DNA of 64,000 nt from Burkholderia latens. GTDB lineage: Bacteria; Pseudomonadota; Gammaproteobacteria; Burkholderiales; Burkholderiaceae. The stretch covers positions 1 through 64,000 of the forward strand of contig NZ_CABVPL010000038.1 in the NCBI RefSeq assembly GCF_902499045.1. Reading direction: 5' to 3'. Positions 1 to 9,124 of this stretch are shown one piece after another. The number at the start of each line of letters is the position of its first letter. Position 1 is the first letter of the stretch. Under the pieces are notes generated by a model. It was not told the DNA's origin. It searched no databases and saw only the letters and a list, made by a program, of their open reading frames with translations. The position numbers and the translations under genes were made by a program.

Positions 1-31
1 CGCCGCGCGCGATGCCGAGCGGCGTGCTCAT
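1..31 (-). CDS. possible 5' end of a leftward gene (partial)
   Basis: On the minus strand an ATG at position 31 is preceded by a GGGAG Shine-Dalgarno-like run about nine bases upstream, and the frame stays open to the window edge (ten codons, beginning Met-Ser-Thr-Pro-Leu-Gly). If real, it would be divergent from the acyl carrier protein operon. Ten residues are far too few to name a product; the call rests only on the start signal and the following open frame. Confidence 0.3.
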   Translation of the reverse strand, partial: MSTPLGIARG

Positions 32-635
32 CGCGACGCTCCCGGCGCGCGACGCAGGTGCACGCACGGGCGCGCATGGCCGCCGGCGGCCGCGGCACGG
101 CGGCGGACGGGCGGTGGGTTGACCGAAGCGGGGCGAACGAACGGACGCGGCATGGCTGCTGGAAACATCGGAGCGGATCGTGGCCGGACGCGTCGGTCGG
201 GCCGTCAAACATCATATGAATGGCGGCCGGGACGCATGTCCGGGCCGGCTGTCGTGCCCGCACATTTTAGGGCCGCGGCGTGGCGGTACGAGGCAGGCGC
301 GGCCGGGTTTTGTAACCGAATGTATGGCGGCGCACTGACGCTTTCGCGGCGGCGATTCATTCCCATCCGAAGCGGCTCAAGCGTCTCGTGCGATCGGGGC
401 TCGAAACCCGTTGCGGCGCAGGCCCTTCAGTCTGTAACCATTCGCGGTATACGCCCCCATACCCATCGTCTAGAATCCGCGTAACTTTTACAAGCGACCC
501 CCAATCACGCAGGCGGGGACGCCGGCAGACGCCGAAGGGACGGAGATTCGCTCGCGCGCGCCGCAGGGGCCGGGCAGGCAAGACTGTTGCCCTTTTCCGC
601 GCGCTTCCCGCTGCGCCGCGCCGCCTGCCCCAAGC
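32..635. other. gene-free region upstream of the acyl carrier protein gene
   Basis: About 600 bases in which I see no convincing gene. Open frames here lack ribosome sites and recognisable protein sequence. A TAGAAT hexamer at 471-476 could be the -10 element of the rightward operon, but the hexamer 17 bases upstream (TATACG) is a poor -35. Local stretches such as 190-220 and 300-330 are less GC-rich than the coding DNA around them, as expected of a regulatory region between two divergent transcription units. Confidence 0.5.
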
Positions 636-899
636 ATGATGAACGCACTGGAACAAGAGCTCGCCGCGCTGATCATCGGCGAACTGAATCTCGAAGACGT
701 CCCGCTCGATACGGTGACGGCCGGCACTCCGCTGTATGGCGAGGGCTTCGGGCTCGACTCCATCGACATCCTCGAAATCGCGCTGCTGATCTCCAGGAAG
801 TACGGCTTCGAGCTGCGCTCGGACAATCCGGACAACCAAAAGATCTTCGCGACGCTCGGCGCGCTTGCCGCATACGTCGCCGCGCATCGCACGAAGTGA
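636..899 (+). CDS. acyl carrier protein
   Basis: An 87-residue protein with the form of a phosphopantetheine-binding acyl carrier protein: an acidic four-helix domain with the prosthetic-group motif Gly-Leu-Asp-Ser-Ile-Asp, Ser42 being the attachment site. It should carry growing acyl chains as thioesters for the enzymes beside it, including the ketoreductase downstream. Two ATG codons in tandem (636 and 639) are possible starts. It is not the housekeeping AcpP: the sequence differs clearly and it lies with a ketoreductase and a glycosyltransferase rather than with fabD/fabF. Specialised carriers of this kind occur in aryl polyene and related lipid clusters; which product is made cannot be told from this window. 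Confidence 0.88.
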   Translation: MMNALEQELAALIIGELNLEDVPLDTVTAGTPLYGEGFGLDSIDILEIALLISRKYGFELRSDNPDNQKIFATLGALAAYVAAHRTK

Positions 900-1013
900 C
901 GGCGCGGCGTGTACGCGCGGCGCGGCAGGCAACGGGTCGATGCGCGCGGCGGCAGTCAGGGACGGCACGCGGCCGCGCCGAGCGAGGTGAAATGCGATGA
1001 ACGGAACCATTCG

Positions 1014-1730
1014 ATGCGGGCGCTCGTAACCGGCGGCAGCGGCGCACTCGGGCAGGCGATCTGCGCGGCGCTCGTGCAGGCCGGCCACGAAGTGTGGGTG
1101 CACGCGAACCGGAATCTCGCGCACGCGCAAGCCGTCGCGCGGCGGATCGTCGACGCGGGCGGCAGCGCGCATCCGATCGCGTTCGACGTGACCGATGCCG
1201 ACGCGACGCTCGCCGCGCTCGCGCCGCTGATGGACGGCGCGCCGGTGCAGATCCTCGTCAACAACGCGGGCATTCACGACGACGCGCCGATGGACGGCAT
1301 GTCGCGCCGGCAGTGGCACAGCGTGATCGACGTGACGCTCGACGGCTTTTTCAACGTCACGCAGCCGCTGTTGCTGCCGATGATCCGCGCGCGCCGCGGC
1401 CGGATCGTCAACATCGCGTCGGTCGCCGGCGTGACCGGCAACCGCGGGCAGGTCAATTACGCGGCCGCGAAGGCGGGGCTCATCGGCGCGACCAAGTCGC
1501 TGTCGCTGGAGCTCGCGTCGCGCGGCATCACCGTGAACGCGGTCGCGCCGGGCATCATCGAATCGCCGATGGCCGAGCACGCGTTTCCGGCCGAACGGAT
1601 CAAGCAGCTCGTGCCGGCGCAGCGCCCAGGCCGGCCCGATGAAGTCGCGGCGATGGTCGCGTATCTGGTATCCGATGCGGCCGCCTATGTGACGGGGCAA
1701 GTGCTGTCCGTCAACGGCGGGCTTGCATGA
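1014..1730 (+). CDS. 3-oxoacyl-ACP reductase, FabG-like (SDR family)
   Basis: A 238-residue short-chain dehydrogenase. The N-terminal cofactor loop reads Thr-Gly-Gly-Ser-Gly-Ala-Leu-Gly (residues 6-13), Asn-Asn-Ala-Gly follows at 83-86, and the catalytic Ser136, Tyr149 and Lys153 are in place. It probably reduces the beta-keto group of chains held on the adjacent acyl carrier protein using NADPH. The ATG at 1014 puts the Rossmann motif at the usual distance from the N terminus; the frame is open further upstream but those residues look non-coding. It lies 114 bases after the carrier gene in the same direction. FabG-type reductases in side clusters are hard to separate from other SDR enzymes, so the substrate is inferred from context. 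Confidence 0.85.
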   Translation: MRALVTGGSGALGQAICAALVQAGHEVWVHANRNLAHAQAVARRIVDAGGSAHPIAFDVTDADATLAALAPLMDGAPVQILVNNAGIHDDAPMDGMSRRQWHSVIDVTLDGFFNVTQPLLLPMIRARRGRIVNIASVAGVTGNRGQVNYAAAKAGLIGATKSLSLELASRGITVNAVAPGIIESPMAEHAFPAERIKQLVPAQRPGRPDEVAAMVAYLVSDAAAYVTGQVLSVNGGLA

Positions 1731-1822
1731 CGACGATGCGTGCAGCGTCCGCGTGACGCGGCGCGACGTCGTGCAGCGCGGCGCGGTGCCGCGAGTCTGC
1801 GCAGCATAGTGAGGAAATCGAA

Positions 1823-2245
1823 GTGTCAGTGCATCCAGTCGACGCCGAACGGCGAGCGTGCGCCGTGTCGCCCGCGACGGCCGCGGTCGCGCGCGCCGCG
1901 TCGCACATGCGCATCGGGCGCGCGGCGGACGGCGGCAACCGTGCGCTGAGGCTCGTCCAGATCGATCATGCGCGGCTCGCCGCGCTGCTGCGCGACGCGC
2001 AACGACGCGGCGACGCATTCGACCAGCTGTTTCCCGGCGCGCTCGGCGCCGTGTGCATCGGTGCGGCCGGCGCGGATTCGGCGGCCGATGCGCTGGCGAA
2101 CATGCTGATCGGCGCCGCGCCGCGCGTGCCGCTTGCGCCGGTGCAGATGGCGCTGATCGGTGCGGGCGGCCGCGCACGTGCGCGCGACGATCTGCTGGTC
2201 GAGATCGAAGCGAGCGCGGGCCATCCGCTGGAGCAGCTGTCGTGA
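1823..2245 (+). CDS. hypothetical protein between ketoreductase and glycosyltransferase
   Basis: A 140-residue alanine-rich protein starting at a GTG with a GAGG ribosome site nine bases upstream. I do not recognise a family: there is no hot-dog dehydratase motif, no carrier motif and no signal peptide or membrane segment. Coding is supported by the start signal, its position in line with its neighbours and a plausible globular C-terminal half. Its TGA overlaps a GTG at 2242 that is in frame with the glycosyltransferase, which hints at translational coupling. In related clusters this slot often holds a small dehydratase or synthase-like protein, but nothing here supports naming it so. Confidence 0.5.
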   Translation: MSVHPVDAERRACAVSPATAAVARAASHMRIGRAADGGNRALRLVQIDHARLAALLRDAQRRGDAFDQLFPGALGAVCIGAAGADSAADALANMLIGAAPRVPLAPVQMALIGAGGRARARDDLLVEIEASAGHPLEQLS

Positions 2246-2370
2246 AGCGCGCGGGCCTGGCGCTGCGCGAACCGCCGCCGCCTGCAGGCGGCGGCGCCGA
2301 AGCCTGTCGGCGCTCTCCCGCAGGTCATACACTTTTGTCAGGATCATCGTCTTCGCCATCGGCCGTTCCC

Positions 2371-3177
2371 ATGTCCAAGCTGCACGCCTCGTCCACCCAT
2401 CTCGTGCTGATCCCGAGCTACAACCCCGGCGCCAAGGTCGACACGACCGTGCGCAACGCCCGCGCGCAGTGGAATCCGGTGTGGGTCGTCGTCGACGGCA
2501 GCACCGACGGCAGCGCCGAGCGGCTGCTGGCGATGGCCGAACGCGATCCCGGCTTGCGTGTGATCGTGCTGCCGGAGAATCGCGGCAAGGGCGCCGCGGT
2601 GCTCGCCGGGCTCGACGCGGCGGCGGCCGCCGGCTTCACGCACGTGCTGACGATGGATTCCGACGGCCAGCATCCGGCCGGCCTGATTCCCGAATTCATG
2701 GCCGCGTCGCAGGCGATGCCGGACGCGATGGTGCTCGGCCTGCCGAAATTCGACGAAAGCGCGCCGCGGCTGCGCGTGCAGGGGCGGCGGCTGTCGAACG
2801 GCTGGGCCGACCTCGAGACGCTGTGGGCCGGGATCGGCGATTCGCTGTACGGCTTTCGCGTGTATCCGATCGCGCCGCTCGCGGCGATCATGCATCGGCA
2901 GCCGTGGATGCGCGGTTTCGACTTCGACCCGGAAGCGGCGGTCCGGCTCTGCTGGGCCGGCGTGCGGCCGATACGGATCGAGGCGCCGGTGCGCTACTTC
3001 CGCGCGCACGAGGGCGGCGTGTCGCATTTCCACTATGGCCGTGACAACGCGCTGCTCGTGTGGATGCACCTGCGGCTCTTCGCCGGTTTCGTCGTGCGGC
3101 TGCCGATGCTGGCCGCGCGGCGGCTCGCGCGCCGGTCGCGTTCGACGCTCAGCCGGTCGCCCGGCCACGGCGATTGA
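2371..3177 (+). CDS. glycosyltransferase family 2 protein
   Basis: A 268-residue GT-A fold glycosyltransferase of the dolichol-phosphate mannosyltransferase-like type. The N terminus opens with Leu-Ile-Pro-Ser-Tyr-Asn-Pro-Gly, then Val-Val-Asp-Gly-Ser-Thr-Asp-Gly for nucleotide-sugar binding and the metal-binding Asp-Ser-Asp-Gly-Gln-His. A hydrophobic patch near the C terminus is followed by a very basic arginine-rich tail, suggesting membrane contact. It may glycosylate the lipid made by the genes upstream. ATG 2371 places the first strand right at the N terminus as in the family. A GTG at 2242 in the same frame, overlapping the preceding stop, would add 43 proline- and alanine-rich residues and is the alternative start. 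Confidence 0.82.
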   Translation: MSKLHASSTHLVLIPSYNPGAKVDTTVRNARAQWNPVWVVVDGSTDGSAERLLAMAERDPGLRVIVLPENRGKGAAVLAGLDAAAAAGFTHVLTMDSDGQHPAGLIPEFMAASQAMPDAMVLGLPKFDESAPRLRVQGRRLSNGWADLETLWAGIGDSLYGFRVYPIAPLAAIMHRQPWMRGFDFDPEAAVRLCWAGVRPIRIEAPVRYFRAHEGGVSHFHYGRDNALLVWMHLRLFAGFVVRLPMLAARRLARRSRSTLSRSPGHGD

Positions 3178-3328
3178 TCACGGCTTCGTCAACAATGCTC
3201 GCAACAATTGCAACGTTCGTTGCGGCTCGGTCAGTAATCGACCTGTCATTCGATGTAAACATCTGGTAATTTTCTGCCGGATTATGCAAAATCGCCGCTC
3301 CCAAATACTAACTACCGAGGGATCCGGG

Positions 3329-4090
3329 ATGCATATCAAGAAAGCGGCGGCAGCGTGTGGCATGGCGTTCCTGTTGAGCGCATGCGGCGGCGTGCAGAAT
3401 CTCGACGCGAACAGCCTCACGTCGGCGGGGACCAATCTGTTCAAGGCGGCGACGCTGTCGGACAGCGACATCGCGGCACTGTCGAACGACTCGTGCAAGG
3501 CGAGCGACGCCGAATCGAAGATCGCCGCGCCGAACAGCGCGTATGCGAAGCGCCTGACGAAGGTGATGAAGGGCTTCGGCGACATGACGCTGAACGGCCA
3601 GAAGATCAACTACAAGGTCTACCTGACCAAGGACGTCAACGCGTGGGCGATGGGCAACGGCTGCGTGCGCGTGTACAGCGGCCTGATGGACATGATGAAC
3701 GACGACGAACTGCGCGGCGTGATCGGCCATGAAATGGGCCACGTCGCACTCGGTCACTCGAAGAAGGCGATGCAGACCGCCTACGCGGTGAGCGCGGCGC
3801 GTACCGCCGCCGGCGCGGCTTCGCCGGGCGTCGCGGCGCTGACGAGCTCGCAGCTCGGCGACATCACCGAGAAGTTCATCAACGCGCAGTTCTCGCAGAC
3901 GCAGGAAAGCGCGGCCGACGACTACTCGTTCGACCTGATGAAGCAGAAGAACATGAACCAGAAGGGCCTCGTCACCGCGTTCCAGAAGCTCGCGCAGCTC
4001 GACGGCGGCAAGAGCTCGATGATGAGCTCGCACCCGTCGTCGACGAGCCGTGCGCAGCACATCCAGGATCGCATCGCCAAGGGCAGCTGA
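3329..4090 (+). CDS. M48 family zinc metallopeptidase, lipoprotein
   Basis: A 253-residue exported lipoprotein: a lysine-containing N terminus, a hydrophobic stretch and the lipobox Leu-Leu-Ser-Ala-Cys with Cys19 as lipidation site. The catalytic motif His-Glu-Met-Gly-His lies at 134-138, with a downstream Glu-Ser-Ala-Ala-Asp segment supplying the third zinc ligand as in M48 peptidases. It resembles the small LoiP/YcaL-type periplasmic proteases that handle misfolded outer-membrane proteins. The ATG at 3329 is chosen because it begins the signal peptide and has GAGG about eight bases upstream. It is a single-gene unit ending at a strong hairpin. Envelope quality control is inferred from the family. 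Confidence 0.88.
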   Translation: MHIKKAAAACGMAFLLSACGGVQNLDANSLTSAGTNLFKAATLSDSDIAALSNDSCKASDAESKIAAPNSAYAKRLTKVMKGFGDMTLNGQKINYKVYLTKDVNAWAMGNGCVRVYSGLMDMMNDDELRGVIGHEMGHVALGHSKKAMQTAYAVSAARTAAGAASPGVAALTSSQLGDITEKFINAQFSQTQESAADDYSFDLMKQKNMNQKGLVTAFQKLAQLDGGKSSMMSSHPSSTSRAQHIQDRIAKGS

Positions 4091-4145
4091 TCGCCGGGCG
4101 GGGCGCCGGGATGATCGGGTGCCCCGCGATGACGATGTCGAAGCG

Positions 4146-4179
4146 GAAACCCCCACGCTCTCGCGGGCGTGGGGGTTTC
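4146..4179. terminator. bidirectional intrinsic terminator
   Basis: A perfect 13-base-pair stem (arms 4146-4158 and 4167-4179, eight-base loop) with A residues on one flank and T residues on the other. It lies between the convergent M48 peptidase and lctP genes and can serve both. Confidence 0.85.
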
Positions 4180-4241
4180 GTTCTTTCTGCGGCCGGAAGG
4201 GCAGCCGGAAAGGCGCCCGAACACGCGCTCGCACCGGCCGC

Positions 4242-5942
4242 TTACGGCACCATCCCCGGCAGCACGTATGCCTGCACCAGCGTGATCGAACCGACGATCA
4301 CCGCGAACAGCAGGCTGTGGCGGACCGTGAAGCGGAACAGATCCGACTCCTTGCCGACGAGGCCCGTCGCCGCGCATGCGACCGCGATCGACTGCGGCGA
4401 GATCATCTTCGCGGTCACGCCGCCCGTCGTGTTCGCGGCAACTGCGAGCGTCTCCGGCACGCCGAGCTGGTGCGCGGTTGCCTGCTGCAGCGAGCAGAAC
4501 AGCGCGTTCGACGACGTGTCGGAACCGGTCAGGAACACGCCGAGCCAGCCGAGGAACGGCGAGAAGAACGGGAACGCGGCGCCGGTCGCGGCGAGCATCA
4601 GCGCGAGCGTCGACGACATCCCCGAATAGTTGGCGACGAACGCGAATGCGAGCACGAGGCCGATCGACAGGATCGGGCGCGTGAGCTCCTTCAGTGTCTC
4701 GCCGAACGTGACGACCGCGTCGCGCGGCTTCATCCGCAGCAAGGCGATCGAGATCAGCGCGGTCACGAGGATCGCGCTGCCGACCGCCGACACGAGATCG
4801 AGCTTCAACACCGCGTCGAGCGCCTTCGGCGTCGCGGCGATCGGCGCGGTCTTCACGACCAGCTGATCGAGCCCGGCCACGTGGAACTTCAGCACGGTCG
4901 GCGCGAGCGCGCCGTGCGCGGCGAACAGCGCCTTGAACGGCGCGATGCTCCACACGGTGACGACGGCCGTCAGGATCAGGAACGGCGACCACGCGCGCAC
5001 GGTTTGCGCGAGCGTGTACGGCGACGCCTGGCGGCTCGTGCCCGGCCCGTTGCCGCCCGCGCCGAACCCCGCGAGCGCCGCACCGCCGCCGGACACGACG
5101 ATCCCGCCTGCCGTCTGCGTCGCGCTGCTCGGCTGCCAGACTTTCAGGAACGCGGCGAGCGCGACGAGGCTGACGAGCGACGACGTGATGTCCGGCAGCT
5201 CGGGCCCGATGTGGTTCGACGTGAAGTACTGCGTGATCGCGAAGCTGCCGCCGGCGACGAGCGCGGCCGGCCACGTCTGCCGCACGCCGCGCAGCCCGTC
5301 CATCATGAACACGAGCCAGAACGGCACCGCGAGCGACAGCAGCGGCAGCTGGCGGCCGGCCATCGCGCCGATGTGGAACGCGTCGATGCCCGTCACCTGC
5401 CCGGCGACGATGATCGGAATGCCCATCGCGCCGAACGCGACCGGCGCGGTGTTTGCAATCAGACACAATCCCGCCGCATGCAGCGGCTTGAAGCCGAGGC
5501 CGACGAGCAGCGCGGCCGTGATCGCGACGGGCGCGCCGAAACCGGCCGCGCCTTCGAGGAACGCGCCGAACGAAAAGCCGATCAGCAGCATCTGCAGCCG
5601 CTGGTCGTCCGTGATCGACAGCACCGACGCGCGGATGACGTCGAATTGGCCGGTCTTCACGACGATCTTGTACAGGAACACCGCCGCGACGATGATCCAC
5701 GCGATCGGCCACAGTCCGTACGCGAAGCCGAAGCCGGCCGCCGCGAGCGCGTGCGGCACGGGCATCCCGTACGCGACGATCGCGACGCCGAGCGCCAGCA
5801 GCAGCGTGATCGCGGCGGCGACGTGCCCCTTCATCCGCAATGCGGCGAGCGCGACGAAAAAGAAGATGATCGGAATCGCGGCGACGAACGCCGACAGCCC
5901 GAGGCTGCCGAGCGGCGTGTAGATCTGATGCCAAACCTGCAT
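4242..5942 (-). CDS. lctP: L-lactate permease
   Basis: A 566-residue polytopic membrane protein of the LctP family, hydrophobic along nearly all its length with a dozen or more membrane segments. It imports lactate (and often glycolate) with protons. It is the last gene of the leftward lut operon, 51 bases after lutB. The start is taken as ATG 5942: the ATG five codons upstream (5957) is itself part of the purine-rich GGAGGAGAC that forms the Shine-Dalgarno sequence for 5942. Clustering with the lactate oxidation genes and a FadR-type regulator makes lactate the likely substrate. Confidence 0.93.
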   Translation of the reverse strand: MQVWHQIYTPLGSLGLSAFVAAIPIIFFFVALAALRMKGHVAAAITLLLALGVAIVAYGMPVPHALAAAGFGFAYGLWPIAWIIVAAVFLYKIVVKTGQFDVIRASVLSITDDQRLQMLLIGFSFGAFLEGAAGFGAPVAITAALLVGLGFKPLHAAGLCLIANTAPVAFGAMGIPIIVAGQVTGIDAFHIGAMAGRQLPLLSLAVPFWLVFMMDGLRGVRQTWPAALVAGGSFAITQYFTSNHIGPELPDITSSLVSLVALAAFLKVWQPSSATQTAGGIVVSGGGAALAGFGAGGNGPGTSRQASPYTLAQTVRAWSPFLILTAVVTVWSIAPFKALFAAHGALAPTVLKFHVAGLDQLVVKTAPIAATPKALDAVLKLDLVSAVGSAILVTALISIALLRMKPRDAVVTFGETLKELTRPILSIGLVLAFAFVANYSGMSSTLALMLAATGAAFPFFSPFLGWLGVFLTGSDTSSNALFCSLQQATAHQLGVPETLAVAANTTGGVTAKMISPQSIAVACAATGLVGKESDLFRFTVRHSLLFAVIVGSITLVQAYVLPGMVP

Positions 5943-5993
5943 GGGTGTCTCCTCCATGGATTGCTATCGGTACGGGTCTGAAAAACGGATGGT

Positions 5994-7439
5994 CTATTCG
6001 GGCTGGCCGCGTGCGCGCAACAGGTCGGCGAGGCTGCGCGGCGCCGGTTCGAGCGGCGTGCGATGCCGGGTCCAGCCCATCTGTTTCGCTGGCGTGAGCG
6101 TGCGCAGCCGCGTCGCGGCCCAGCGGAACGCGCGATACGCGCGCGGATGCGCGAACGCGCCCGACCAGAAGCGCCACACGAGGTCTTCCGCAACGGTGTA
6201 GTTCGCGCCCTGGCCGCGCAGCGGATGCGCGACGGGTTCGTCGGGCGCGCGGTTCGCCTCGGTGCGCAGCCGCACGAGCAGTTGCGGAATCGGAATGCGG
6301 ACCGGACATACGTCGCCGCATGCGCCGCACAGCGTCGACGCGGTCGGCAGATCGGCCGTCGCATCGAGCCCGAGCAGGTGCGGCGAGATGATCTTGCCGA
6401 TCGGGCCGGGGTAGGTCGTTCCGTATGCGTGGCCGCCGATCCGCGTATAGACGGGGCAGTGGTTCATGCACGCGCCGCAGCGGATGCACTGCAGCGTCGC
6501 GCGCAGCTGTTCGTCCGCGTAAGCCTGCGTGCGGCCGTTGTCGAGCAGCACGAGATGCAGTTCGCGCGGGCCGTCGCGTTCGCCGTCGCGGCGCGGGCCC
6601 GAGATCAGGTTGAAGTAGGTCGTGATCGCCTGGCCGGTGGCCGAGCGCGTGAGCAGGCTCGACAGCGGCACGACGTGCTCGAGTTTGTCGACGACCTTCT
6701 CGATCCCCATGATCGCGACGTGCGTGTCGGGCACCGTCGTCGACAGCCGGCCGTTGCCCTCGTTCTCGACGAGCCACAGCGTGCCCGTGTCGGCCGCCGC
6801 GAAGTTCACGCCGGACAGGCCAATGTCCGCGTCCGCGAACGCGCGGCGCAGTGCGCGCCGGCCGGTCTGAATCAGCTCGTCGACGTCTTCCGTGTAGCGC
6901 GCGTTCTCGATGTGTTCCTCGAACAGCTCGGCGATGTCGCCGCGCGTCTTGTGGATCGCCGGCATCACGATGTGCGACGGCTTCTCGCCCGCGAGCTGCA
7001 CGATGAACTCGCCCATGTCGGACTCGATGCAGTCGACGCCGTGCTCGGCGAGGTAATGATTCAGCTCGATTTCCTCGCTCGCCATCGACTTGCCCTTGAT
7101 CACGCGGCGCGCCTTTTTCGCCTGCGCGATGCCGAGCACGATCGCGTTCGCGTCGGCGGCCGTCTCGGCCCAGTGCACGTGCACGCCGGCCGCGGTGAGC
7201 TTCGCCTCCAGCCGCTCGAGCAGCGCGGGCAGTTGCGCGAGCGCATGCTGTCGCACCGCTTCGCCGAGATCGCGCAGCTGCTGCAGCTCGATGTCGTCGG
7301 GGAACTGGGTCGCGCGCTTGTGTTGCAGGAAGTCCATCGCGCCGCGGAAGCTGCGGCGCAGCGCGGGATCGTCGAGCGCCGCGCGCGCGCGGGCCTTGAA
7401 GTCGCCGGGGGCGACGAATCGCAGTGGTTGGTCGCTCAT
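5994..7439 (-). CDS. lutB: L-lactate oxidation iron-sulfur protein LutB
   Basis: A 481-residue protein with an N-terminal LUD-type domain and a ferredoxin-like C-terminal region with two cysteine clusters (Cys-Ile-Arg-Cys-Gly-Ala-Cys...Cys-Pro and Cys-Gly-Ala-Cys...Cys-Pro) for 4Fe-4S centres. With LutA and LutC it forms the flavin-independent lactate oxidation complex LutABC, first described in Bacillus subtilis, which passes electrons from lactate to the respiratory chain. Its ATG overlaps the lutC stop codon (ATGA), implying coupled translation. The order here is lutA, lutC, lutB, lctP, rather than the lutA-B-C order of Bacillus. Confidence 0.93.
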   Translation of the reverse strand: MSDQPLRFVAPGDFKARARAALDDPALRRSFRGAMDFLQHKRATQFPDDIELQQLRDLGEAVRQHALAQLPALLERLEAKLTAAGVHVHWAETAADANAIVLGIAQAKKARRVIKGKSMASEEIELNHYLAEHGVDCIESDMGEFIVQLAGEKPSHIVMPAIHKTRGDIAELFEEHIENARYTEDVDELIQTGRRALRRAFADADIGLSGVNFAAADTGTLWLVENEGNGRLSTTVPDTHVAIMGIEKVVDKLEHVVPLSSLLTRSATGQAITTYFNLISGPRRDGERDGPRELHLVLLDNGRTQAYADEQLRATLQCIRCGACMNHCPVYTRIGGHAYGTTYPGPIGKIISPHLLGLDATADLPTASTLCGACGDVCPVRIPIPQLLVRLRTEANRAPDEPVAHPLRGQGANYTVAEDLVWRFWSGAFAHPRAYRAFRWAATRLRTLTPAKQMGWTRHRTPLEPAPRSLADLLRARGQPE

Positions 7440-8200
7440 CGCGGCAGATCCTGGCAAGCGGTTGCGGCCGGGGCGTCGGTTTCGTCGCTTTCGTCGGTAT
7501 TGCCGGCCGATCCGCCGGCCGATTCGGTGACGATCACGACCCACAGATGGCGCGGGCCGTGCGCGCCGTAAGCCAGCGTCTGCTGGATATCGGACGTCTT
7601 CGACGGACCCGACACCAGCACGACGTTGGTCGGCATGCCGGCGTGCCAGCGCTCCGCCTGCATGGCCGCGTGCAGGTCCGCATGCAGCGTGCTCGCATGC
7701 ACGAGTGCGACGTGTAGCGGGGGCACCAGCGACACCGTGCGCGGCGTGCCCGCATCGGGCGCGAGCACGACGGTGCCGGTCGCCGCGATGCCCGAGCGTG
7801 CGACGGTGAAGCCCGCGTCGATCGTGTCGAACAGTTCGCTTTTCCATGCGTCGATCGGGCGGTCGAACGGCACCGGCGCGACGGCATCGGGCAGCGCCCG
7901 CGCGAGCGCCGCGGACTCGGCGCGGGCCGGGTCGAGCAGCAGGCGGCGCACGCCGGCGTCCGCCAGACGCGCGGCAAGCTGCGCGGGCCATGCGTCGGCG
8001 CTCGCGCACCACACGTCGGCATGCGACGCGGCGAGCGCGGCCTGCATCGCCTGCGCGAGCGCATGACGGGCGGGGACGACCGGCGCGCGCCGCGCCGCGT
8101 AGTGCATGCCGATGCGTGCATCGAGCGCACGCGCGGCGTTCGTCGCGACGCCCGGTGCGGCGGCGCGCAGCCGCGCGAGGATCGCGTCGCGGGCGCTCAT
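7436..8200 (-). CDS. lutC: L-lactate oxidation protein LutC (LUD domain)
   Basis: A 254-residue protein of the LutC/YkgG (LUD, formerly DUF162) family. The C-terminal half has the family hallmarks, a Gly-Thr-Val-Val-Leu segment and a Ser-Gly-Pro-Ser-Lys-Thr-Ser-Asp-Ile motif. It is the small non-iron-sulfur component of the LutABC system. Start and stop both overlap the neighbouring genes by ATGA, so lutA, lutC and lutB are almost certainly made from one message in fixed proportion. The C terminus carries an acidic, low-complexity tail. Confidence 0.92.
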   Translation of the reverse strand: MSARDAILARLRAAAPGVATNAARALDARIGMHYAARRAPVVPARHALAQAMQAALAASHADVWCASADAWPAQLAARLADAGVRRLLLDPARAESAALARALPDAVAPVPFDRPIDAWKSELFDTIDAGFTVARSGIAATGTVVLAPDAGTPRTVSLVPPLHVALVHASTLHADLHAAMQAERWHAGMPTNVVLVSGPSKTSDIQQTLAYGAHGPRHLWVVIVTESAGGSAGNTDESDETDAPAATACQDLPR

Positions 8201-8994
8201 TGCGAGTCTCCGCGCAGCGAGCCGGCACCGGCCGTGCGGCGCCACAGGAAGCTCGCGAGATGCTCGACGGGCAGCGCCGTGCCGGCCTTGGCCGCCGCGT
8301 GGCCGATGTTCAGCAGGCAACCGCAGTCGGCCGACACGAGCCGGTCGCAGCCGGTCGCGCAGGCGGACGCGACCTTGTCGCGCACCATCGCGCCGGAGAT
8401 GTCGGGATGTTTCAGCGAGAACGTGCCGCCGAAGCCGCAGCATTCGGATTCGCGTTCGTGCTCGATGCGCGTGACACCCGGCAGCGCGTCGACGAGCGCG
8501 ACGCCGTGCACGCGCGTGCCCATCTCGCGGCGCGCCGCGCACGACGTGTGCAGGACCACGCGCTCGTCGGGCCCGGGGTTCGCGGCGGCGCGGTCGAGCC
8601 GCATGTCGAGCACGTTGACGAGGAATTCGGCGAGCTCGTACGTGCGCTCCGCGATCGCGCGGGCTTTCGGGCCGTGCACCGGATCGTCCGCGAACAGCGC
8701 CGGCCAATGGTGCCGGATCATGCCCGCGCACGAGCCCGACGGCACGATCACCGGCCACGCGCCGGCGAACAGGTCGAGCTGCGCGGCCGCGACGCGACGC
8801 GCTTCGTCGGGATTGCCGCTGCTGTACGCCGGCTGCCCGCAGCAACTCTGGCCGCGCGGATAGTGGACGGTCAGCCCTTCGCGTTCGAGCAGGCGCACCG
8901 CGTCGAGCCCGGCTTCGGGGACGAACAGGTCGACCAGGCAGGTCGCGAACAGATACACGTGCGCGGGGGCGGCGGGGTAGTGCCTTTCGTTCAT
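8197..8994 (-). CDS. lutA: L-lactate oxidation protein LutA (CCG domains)
   Basis: A 265-residue protein with two cysteine-rich CCG domains, one around Ser-Cys-Cys-Gly-Gln-Pro and one around Glu-Cys-Cys-Gly-Phe-Gly-Gly, as in LutA and the heterodisulfide reductase/GlpC family; these bind iron-sulfur clusters. It is the first gene of the lactate operon. ATG 8994 has a GGAGCGAG ribosome site. The promoter candidate and regulator operator lie just upstream, in the 130-base space shared with the divergent regulator gene. Confidence 0.93.
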   Translation of the reverse strand: MNERHYPAAPAHVYLFATCLVDLFVPEAGLDAVRLLEREGLTVHYPRGQSCCGQPAYSSGNPDEARRVAAAQLDLFAGAWPVIVPSGSCAGMIRHHWPALFADDPVHGPKARAIAERTYELAEFLVNVLDMRLDRAAANPGPDERVVLHTSCAARREMGTRVHGVALVDALPGVTRIEHERESECCGFGGTFSLKHPDISGAMVRDKVASACATGCDRLVSADCGCLLNIGHAAAKAGTALPVEHLASFLWRRTAGAGSLRGDSQ

Positions 8995-9047
8995 GTCTCG
9001 CTCCAGATGCGCCGCCCGGCATGAAGGCGGGACGACGATTTCGCTGC

Positions 9048-9091
9048 ATAATTCCCGCGACGGCGCCGCAGCTCAAATTGGTTGGGCCAAT
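9048..9091 (-). promoter_or_regulatory. candidate lut promoter with LldR-type operator
   Basis: Reading leftward: TTGAGC (plus-strand 9071-9076) as -35, a 17-base spacer, and AATTAT (plus-strand 9048-9053) as -10, each matching four of six consensus bases. Just upstream of the -35 lies an inverted repeat ATTGG-TTGGG-CCAAT (9077-9091). Its core, 9079-9089, fits the FadR-family GntR consensus TNGTNNNACNA with one mismatch. Binding there would control the lut operon and could also affect the divergent regulator gene. Confidence 0.6.
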
Positions 9092-9124
9092 CGGCGCGGA
9101 CAGCATTCGGATGGAGACACGACG

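Noticed and set aside
119-484. Open frame in the leftmost gap
   Set aside because: No ribosome site, arginine/glycine-rich, unlike any protein family; region looks regulatory.
357-2177. Long minus-strand frame over the acyl carrier and ketoreductase genes
   Set aside because: Shadow of the plus-strand genes, whose products have intact catalytic motifs; the shadow has none.
2242-2370. GTG 2242 as the glycosyltransferase start
   Set aside because: It would add 43 low-complexity residues ahead of the first strand of the fold. Kept as an alternative because of the stop-start overlap.
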